Origin: CAVPGP01 sp963718065
Lineage (GTDB): Bacteria; Actinomycetota; Thermoleophilia; Gaiellales; Gaiellaceae
Assembly: GCA_963718065.1 (NCBI GenBank)
Contig: CAVQYE010000020.1
Coordinates: 248,001 to 312,000, forward strand
Reading direction: 5' to 3'
DNA length: 64,000 nt
The stretch's first letter is position 1. Each line of letters starts with the position of its first letter. A program made the position numbers and the translations under genes. Of this stretch, positions 59,503-64,000 are shown piece after piece. A model generated the notes under the pieces. The model saw only the letters and a list, made by a program, of their open reading frames with translations, ran no database searches and was not told where the DNA came from.

Positions 59503-60876
59503 ATGACAGCGAAGCGCTTTCCCGACCGGGTGGAGATCTCGGCCGTCCGGGCGGAGGTCGAGCCGCTCGAGGCCGGCCAGGAACTGGACGAGAAGCGGCG
59601 GCTTGCCGGCCGCGTGCTCGCGCGGCGCGACATGGGCAAGCTCGTGTTTCTCGATCTGGTCGACCGGTCCGGGCGGATCCAGCTCATGTGCCCGCTCGAG
59701 CGCACCGGCGAGATCGACGTGCACCTCGGCGACGTCGTCGGCGTCACGGGCTCACCGGCCCGCGCGCGCCGCGGCGAGCCGTCACTCGTCGTCGACGAGC
59801 TCGAGGTCCTGTCGAGGATCCGCACGCCATTGCCCGACACGTTTCACGGCCTGACCGACGTCGAGCAGCGGTACCGGCGCCGTTATCTCGACCTGCTGAT
59901 GAACGAGGAGTCCCGGCGCGACTTCGAAGTGCGGTCGCGGATGGTCAGCGCGATCCGCCGCGCCCTCGACGAGGACGGCTTCCTCGAGGTCGAGACGCCT
60001 GTCATGCAGCCACGGTACGGGGGCGCGTTCGCGGAGCCGTTCGTCACCCACTCCAATCTGCTCGACCAGGATCTCTACCTCCGGATCGCCACCGAGCTCT
60101 ATCTCAAGCGGCTGATCGTCGGCGGGCTCGAACGCGTCTACGAGCTTGGCAAGGACTTCCGGAACGAGAGCTACTCGTTCAAGCACTCGCCCGAGTTCAC
60201 GATGCTCGAGTGGTACGAGGCCTACGCGGACTACCGGGACACGATGGCCCGGATCGAGAGTCTCGTCGAGCGCGTCGCCCGCGATGTGCTGGGGCGGACG
60301 ACGACGCAGTTCCGCGGCCACGAGATCGACCTGAAGGCGCCCTGGGCGCGCGTCAAGTTCGTCGATGCGCTCGAGGAGCGAGGTTTCTGGACGCGCGACG
60401 CGGATGAGCTCCGCGGGCGGCTGGACGCGCAGGACGTCGACACGAGCCAGGACAAGACGTGGGCCCAGCTCATCGACAAGGCGCACAGTCATTTCGTCGA
60501 GCCGGCTCTGATTCAGCCGACGATCCTCTACGACTACCCCATCGAGCTTTCGCCGTTCGCGCGGGTGACCGAGGAGGATCCGACGATCGTCGAGCGCTTC
60601 GAGTACTTCGTCGGCGGTATGGAGCTCGGTAACGCCTTCACGGAGATCAACGACGCGGCGGAGCAGGCAGAGCGCTTCGCGGGCCAGCTCGAAGAGGGAG
60701 CCGGTGGGAACGTGGAGGCCGAGCAAGGCGACCCGGACTACGTCGAGGCCCTCTCGTACGGCATGCCCCCGACCGGCGGGCTCGGGCTGGGGATCGACCG
60801 CCTCGCGATGGTGCTGACCGGCCGCGAGGCGATCCGTGACGTGATTCTGTTCCCCGCGCTGCGCGCCCGCGACTAG
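59503..60876 (+). CDS. lysS: Lysyl-tRNA synthetase, class II
   Basis: Charges tRNA-Lys. The 457-residue protein has an N-terminal OB anticodon-binding domain (AGRVLARRDMGKLVFLDLVD), motif 1 in FEVRSRMVSAIRRALDEDGF, motif 2 near LGKDFRNES then HSPEFTMLEWYEAY, and motif 3 GLGLGIDRLAMVLTG. It is shorter than E. coli LysS by about 50 residues, mostly at the N-terminus. ATG 59503 fits the domain start. Confidence 0.96.
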   Translation: MTAKRFPDRVEISAVRAEVEPLEAGQELDEKRRLAGRVLARRDMGKLVFLDLVDRSGRIQLMCPLERTGEIDVHLGDVVGVTGSPARARRGEPSLVVDELEVLSRIRTPLPDTFHGLTDVEQRYRRRYLDLLMNEESRRDFEVRSRMVSAIRRALDEDGFLEVETPVMQPRYGGAFAEPFVTHSNLLDQDLYLRIATELYLKRLIVGGLERVYELGKDFRNESYSFKHSPEFTMLEWYEAYADYRDTMARIESLVERVARDVLGRTTTQFRGHEIDLKAPWARVKFVDALEERGFWTRDADELRGRLDAQDVDTSQDKTWAQLIDKAHSHFVEPALIQPTILYDYPIELSPFARVTEEDPTIVERFEYFVGGMELGNAFTEINDAAEQAERFAGQLEEGAGGNVEAEQGDPDYVEALSYGMPPTGGLGLGIDRLAMVLTGREAIRDVILFPALRARD

Positions 60877-60891
60877 CCGGTCGCCGCCGAG

Positions 60892-61113
60892 TTAGACGAC
60901 GCGGTTCCAGCGGGCGGCTGCCGCGGCGTCCGGTCTGCGCCAGAACCCGATGCGAAACTCGGTGCCGCGCACCTTGGGACGCGCGCCGACCTTGTAGGTC
61001 GCCTCGACGCCGCGGCGGACGAGCTCGGACATCGAGAGCCCCGTTCGGGCCGACTCTTCGCGGAGGAACGTGTACTGCTCTTCAGGGAGCAACACATGTA
61101 AGTGCATAGCCAT
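60892..61113 (-). CDS. Ribbon-helix-helix (CopG/Arc-like) small regulator
   Basis: 73 residues. A MHLHVLLPEEQYTFLREESA ribbon and helix, then GLSMSELVRRGVEATYK, is the ribbon-helix-helix pattern. The C-terminal part (RIGFWRRPDAAAAARW) is basic. ATG 61113 is used, with 61107 also possible. Two direct ACATGTA-type boxes at the start suggest autoregulation. No toxin partner is adjacent. Confidence 0.75.
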   Translation of the reverse strand: MAMHLHVLLPEEQYTFLREESARTGLSMSELVRRGVEATYKVGARPKVRGTEFRIGFWRRPDAAAAARWNRVV

Positions 61114-61130
61114 GGGACATGTATATGCAT
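61094..61130. promoter_or_regulatory. Paired direct operator boxes of the RHH gene
   Basis: ACATGTAAGTGCAT (61094-61107) and ACATGTATATGCAT (61117-61130) are 23 bp apart and match at 12 of 14 positions. They flank the start codon. A TATACA -10 candidate lies in the second box. Confidence 0.6.
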
Positions 61131-61210
61131 GTTCAACGCACCTGTCTGTAACGACTTCGAGCCGATTCACCCCGCCTTCCGAAGCTCACAGCTTCTTCAC
61201 GGACCCCAAC

Positions 61211-61216
61211 TAGACT
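61211..61216 (+). promoter_or_regulatory. -10 box TAGACT of the epimerase gene
   Basis: TAGACT ends 7 nt before ATG 61224. Confidence 0.5.
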
Positions 61217-61223
61217 GACCGCC

Positions 61224-62165
<942 letters not shown>

Positions 62166-62201
62166 CTTCCCGATCGGCGTCCGCTCGCCTGCCGGGAGCG
62201 G

Positions 62202-62207
62202 TAACGT
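62202..62207 (+). promoter_or_regulatory. -10 box TAACGT of the Wzz-like gene
   Basis: TAACGT ends 6 nt before ATG 62214. Confidence 0.45.
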
Positions 62208-62213
62208 CGCGCC

Positions 62214-63185
62214 ATGCTCGAAGCGCTCGCCCGCAGGAGAAAGCTCGCCGCCGCCCTGCTCGCGGGCGCTCTCGCGGTCGCGGTGGTCGTCGCGCTGCTC
62301 GAGCCGACCCGCTACCGGGCCGAGGCGACCGTCGTCGTCGGCACGACGCCGCGGCAGCCGACGCCGCAGGACGTCTCCGGGATGAAGACGCTGAGCACGC
62401 TCGCGCTCAGCGACATCGTCTTGCGAGCCGCGGTGAAGGATCTGAAGCTCGACGTTTCGCCACAGGACCTCGCCGGCCGGGTGCGGGTCCGGACTCCCGA
62501 GGGGACGTCGCTGCTCGTCATCTCCGCCGACGCGGGCTCGCGGAGCGACGCCGAAAAGCTGGCCCAGGAGATCGGCCTCGTCTTCACGCAACTCGCGACC
62601 GAGCGGTTCCCGAAGCTCAAGGCGACGCTCTTCGGCAGCGCGCATGCCCTGCCGGGGCGGGTGTCGCCTCGCTGGGGACGAGCTCTCATCGTCGGTGCGC
62701 TCGTGGGCATCTTGCTGGCGCTACTCGTGCCGGCGGCGCTCGAGCGCGCAGGGCCCGGTGGCCTGCGGCTCAGGGCTCGCGAGCTCTGGGCTCGGCGCCC
62801 GCCCGTCGACCGGCCCCGGCTCCCCAAGCGGACGCCGGCGTCGCGGCGAGAGCGCACGCCCGTCGCGGAGCCCGAGCCGGCGCCGCTGCCTGTCCGGGAG
62901 CGCGAGCCCCAACCCGAGCCACAGCCGGAACCCGAGCCGGCGCCCCCACCTGCGCCGCCCGCCGAGGAGCCCGAGCCGCTCCTGCAGCCGCGACCGGGCG
63001 AATGGAACGTTCGCGCCTTGGCACGGCTTGTCGAGCGGCGCGCCGCCGAGACGCCCGAGCGGGCCGAGGAGTGGCGTGCCTACCTGCCCGCGCTGACGGC
63101 ACAGGCCGACTCGGCGGGGATGCTGCCGCGCCGTCTCGATCCGCTCGTGCGCGAGGTCTTCGACGGGCTGCTCGACTCGGCTTGA
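62214..63185 (+). CDS. Wzz-like polysaccharide chain-length/export protein
   Basis: Membrane protein of 323 residues. A first helix (LAAALLAGALAVAVVVALLE), an extracytoplasmic domain (YRAEATVVVGTTPRQPTPQD and onward, with a Wzz-type VISADAGSRSDAEKLAQEIG), a second helix (ALIVGALVGILLALLVPAAL) and a long Pro/Glu/Arg tail (EPEPAPPPAPPAEEPEP). No kinase domain is fused. It fits surface-polysaccharide assembly. Confidence 0.8.
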   Translation: MLEALARRRKLAAALLAGALAVAVVVALLEPTRYRAEATVVVGTTPRQPTPQDVSGMKTLSTLALSDIVLRAAVKDLKLDVSPQDLAGRVRVRTPEGTSLLVISADAGSRSDAEKLAQEIGLVFTQLATERFPKLKATLFGSAHALPGRVSPRWGRALIVGALVGILLALLVPAALERAGPGGLRLRARELWARRPPVDRPRLPKRTPASRRERTPVAEPEPAPLPVREREPQPEPQPEPEPAPPPAPPAEEPEPLLQPRPGEWNVRALARLVERRAAETPERAEEWRAYLPALTAQADSAGMLPRRLDPLVREVFDGLLDSA

Positions 63186-63209
63186 GGCGCGATTCATGAC
63201 GCTCGTTCC

Positions 63210-64000
63210 GTGACGCTCGTCCTCTGTTACCACGCCGTCTCCGCGACATGGGAGCACGCGCTCTCGCTCGCCCCGGAGACCCTCGACCGACAGCTGGCCT
63301 CGCTCCGCGCCCGCGGGCTCCGCCCCGTCGACACGGCGGCCGCGATCGGCGGGCCGCGCGACACCTTCCACGTCACCTTCGACGATGCGTTCCGCAGCGT
63401 TGCGCCTGCACTCCCGCTGCTCGAGCGCCACGGCATCGCCGCCACGTTCTTCGCCTGCAGCGGCGTCGCGGACCTCGGTGGTGCGCCCTTGCGCGTCCCG
63501 GAGCTCGCGGCCGAGCCGGAAGCGGAGCTCGCCACGATGGACTGGGACGAGCTACGCGGGCTCGTCGAGCGCGGGCACGAGGTCGCGTCGCACACCGTCT
63601 CGCACCCGCATCTGCCTCGTCTGTCCGACGAGGAGCTCGACCGCGAGCTGCGCGAGTCGAAGCAGCTGCTCGAAGACGAGCTCGCGCGGCCGTGCCGCTG
63701 GCTCGCTTATCCGTTCGGCGACGAGGACCGGCGCGTTCGCGCCGCGGCCGACCGCGCCGGCTACGAGGCGTCGTTCGCGCTGCCGGCCGGCCTCGCGCGG
63801 CCGTCCCGCCACGCGGTCCCGCGGATCGGGATCTACCGCGGCGAGACGCAGGCGCGGTTCCGGCTGAAGACGAGCCCGTTCGCGAACGCCTTGCTCAGGC
63901 GAGCGACGGAGCGTCGGCCTCGGCGCGGACGTACTCGATCACGTCGCCGAGAATGTCGTCGAGGCTGCGCTCGGGCGTCCAGCCGACGGCGCCCGTCACC
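63210..64000 (+). CDS. Polysaccharide deacetylase (3' end unresolved)
   Basis: NodB-fold enzyme that N- or O-deacetylates surface glycans. It has the catalytic pair in VTFDDAFRSV, the metal-binding SHTVSHPHLPRLSDEEL, and LAYPFGDEDRRVR. The domain ends near 63840, but the frame has no stop before the window edge, and from about 63895 it runs antisense through the neighbour. The probable C-terminus is near 63890-63900, or lies beyond the window. GTG 63210 follows a duplicated tgacgctcgt. Confidence 0.82.
   Translation, partial: MTLVLCYHAVSATWEHALSLAPETLDRQLASLRARGLRPVDTAAAIGGPRDTFHVTFDDAFRSVAPALPLLERHGIAATFFACSGVADLGGAPLRVPELAAEPEAELATMDWDELRGLVERGHEVASHTVSHPHLPRLSDEELDRELRESKQLLEDELARPCRWLAYPFGDEDRRVRAAADRAGYEASFALPAGLARPSRHAVPRIGIYRGETQARFRLKTSPFANALLRRATERRPRRGRTRSRRRECRRGCARASSRRRPS
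63895..64000 (-). CDS. NAD-dependent epimerase, C-terminal end only
   Basis: Incomplete at the right edge. The frame reads VTGAVGWTPERSLDDILGDV, then IEYVRAEADAPSLA and TGA at 63897-63895. A GW-x-P-x-x-SL-x-x-x-L pattern is the usual end of extended SDR sugar epimerases. Convergent with the deacetylase. Confidence 0.6.
   Translation of the reverse strand, partial: VTGAVGWTPERSLDDILGDVIEYVRAEADAPSLA

Overview
The window is very GC-rich, uses GTG and TTG starts freely, and reads as chromosomal DNA of a high-GC actinobacterium. The gene content points to a Thermoleophilia-like lineage (Gaiellales or Solirubrobacterales): Ku, a short SSB, the fol/coaX/greA/lysS neighbourhood, VanW-type secreted proteins and many GPH/MFS carriers. 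That placement is inference. At least five genes are split by a single small indel while both halves keep their family motifs, so the record may be a draft or metagenome assembly with residual errors.

Layout: 0-8.9 kb holds a VIT-type metal carrier, truA, a HAD phosphatase, ligA, a PBP4-type carboxypeptidase, an orphan response regulator, and two divergent secreted coiled-coil proteins, one with a 3D domain and one with NlpC/P60. 9-22 kb holds an acyl-CoA synthetase, Ku, an alpha/beta hydrolase, ssb, tRNA-Pro(CGG), two MFS carriers, an NfeD/SPFH pair, a beta-propeller/lysyl oxidase protein, a CaiB-type CoA transferase and tandem cupins. 22.5-23.2 kb holds a REP-associated tyrosine transposase (RAYT). 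23.2-29.6 kb is fatty-acid catabolism: three acyl-CoA dehydrogenases, an SDR and an enoyl-CoA hydratase, with a TetR-like operator. 29.6-41.7 kb holds a VanW protein, thioesterase, sirtuin, GMC oxidoreductase, dinB, a secreted unknown, a lipid kinase, a nucleoside phosphorylase and others. 41.7-45.3 kb is the classic tilS-hpt-ftsH group. 45.8-54.2 kb holds an M36 metallopeptidase, an ArsR/EamA pair and a heterodimeric ABC exporter. 54.2-60.9 kb holds folP-folB-folK-DUF2469, coaX, dus, greA and lysS. The right end (61-64 kb) begins a surface-polysaccharide region: a UXS-like epimerase, a Wzz-like protein, a polysaccharide deacetylase and the end of another epimerase.

The most striking feature is a dispersed palindromic repeat with core GGGGACAGTCCCC followed by a CATG box and usually a second small hairpin. 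I count 31 copies in nine clusters, some of them regular tandem arrays with 46-48 bp or exactly 67 bp periods. One cluster lies just upstream of the RAYT gene, one pair is inverted, and one pair sits in frame inside the CaiB-type gene. Together they look like a REP/RAYT system that is reshaping intergenic regions and occasionally protein ends.

A second genome-wide theme is leaderless transcription. More than twenty genes have an nAnnnT -10 box exactly 6-8 nt before the start codon and no Shine-Dalgarno sequence, and four divergent gene pairs share overlapping -10 boxes. Genes inside operons instead have good Shine-Dalgarno sites or ATGA/GTGA/TTGA overlaps. Several convergent pairs end in interlocked CTAG stop codons.
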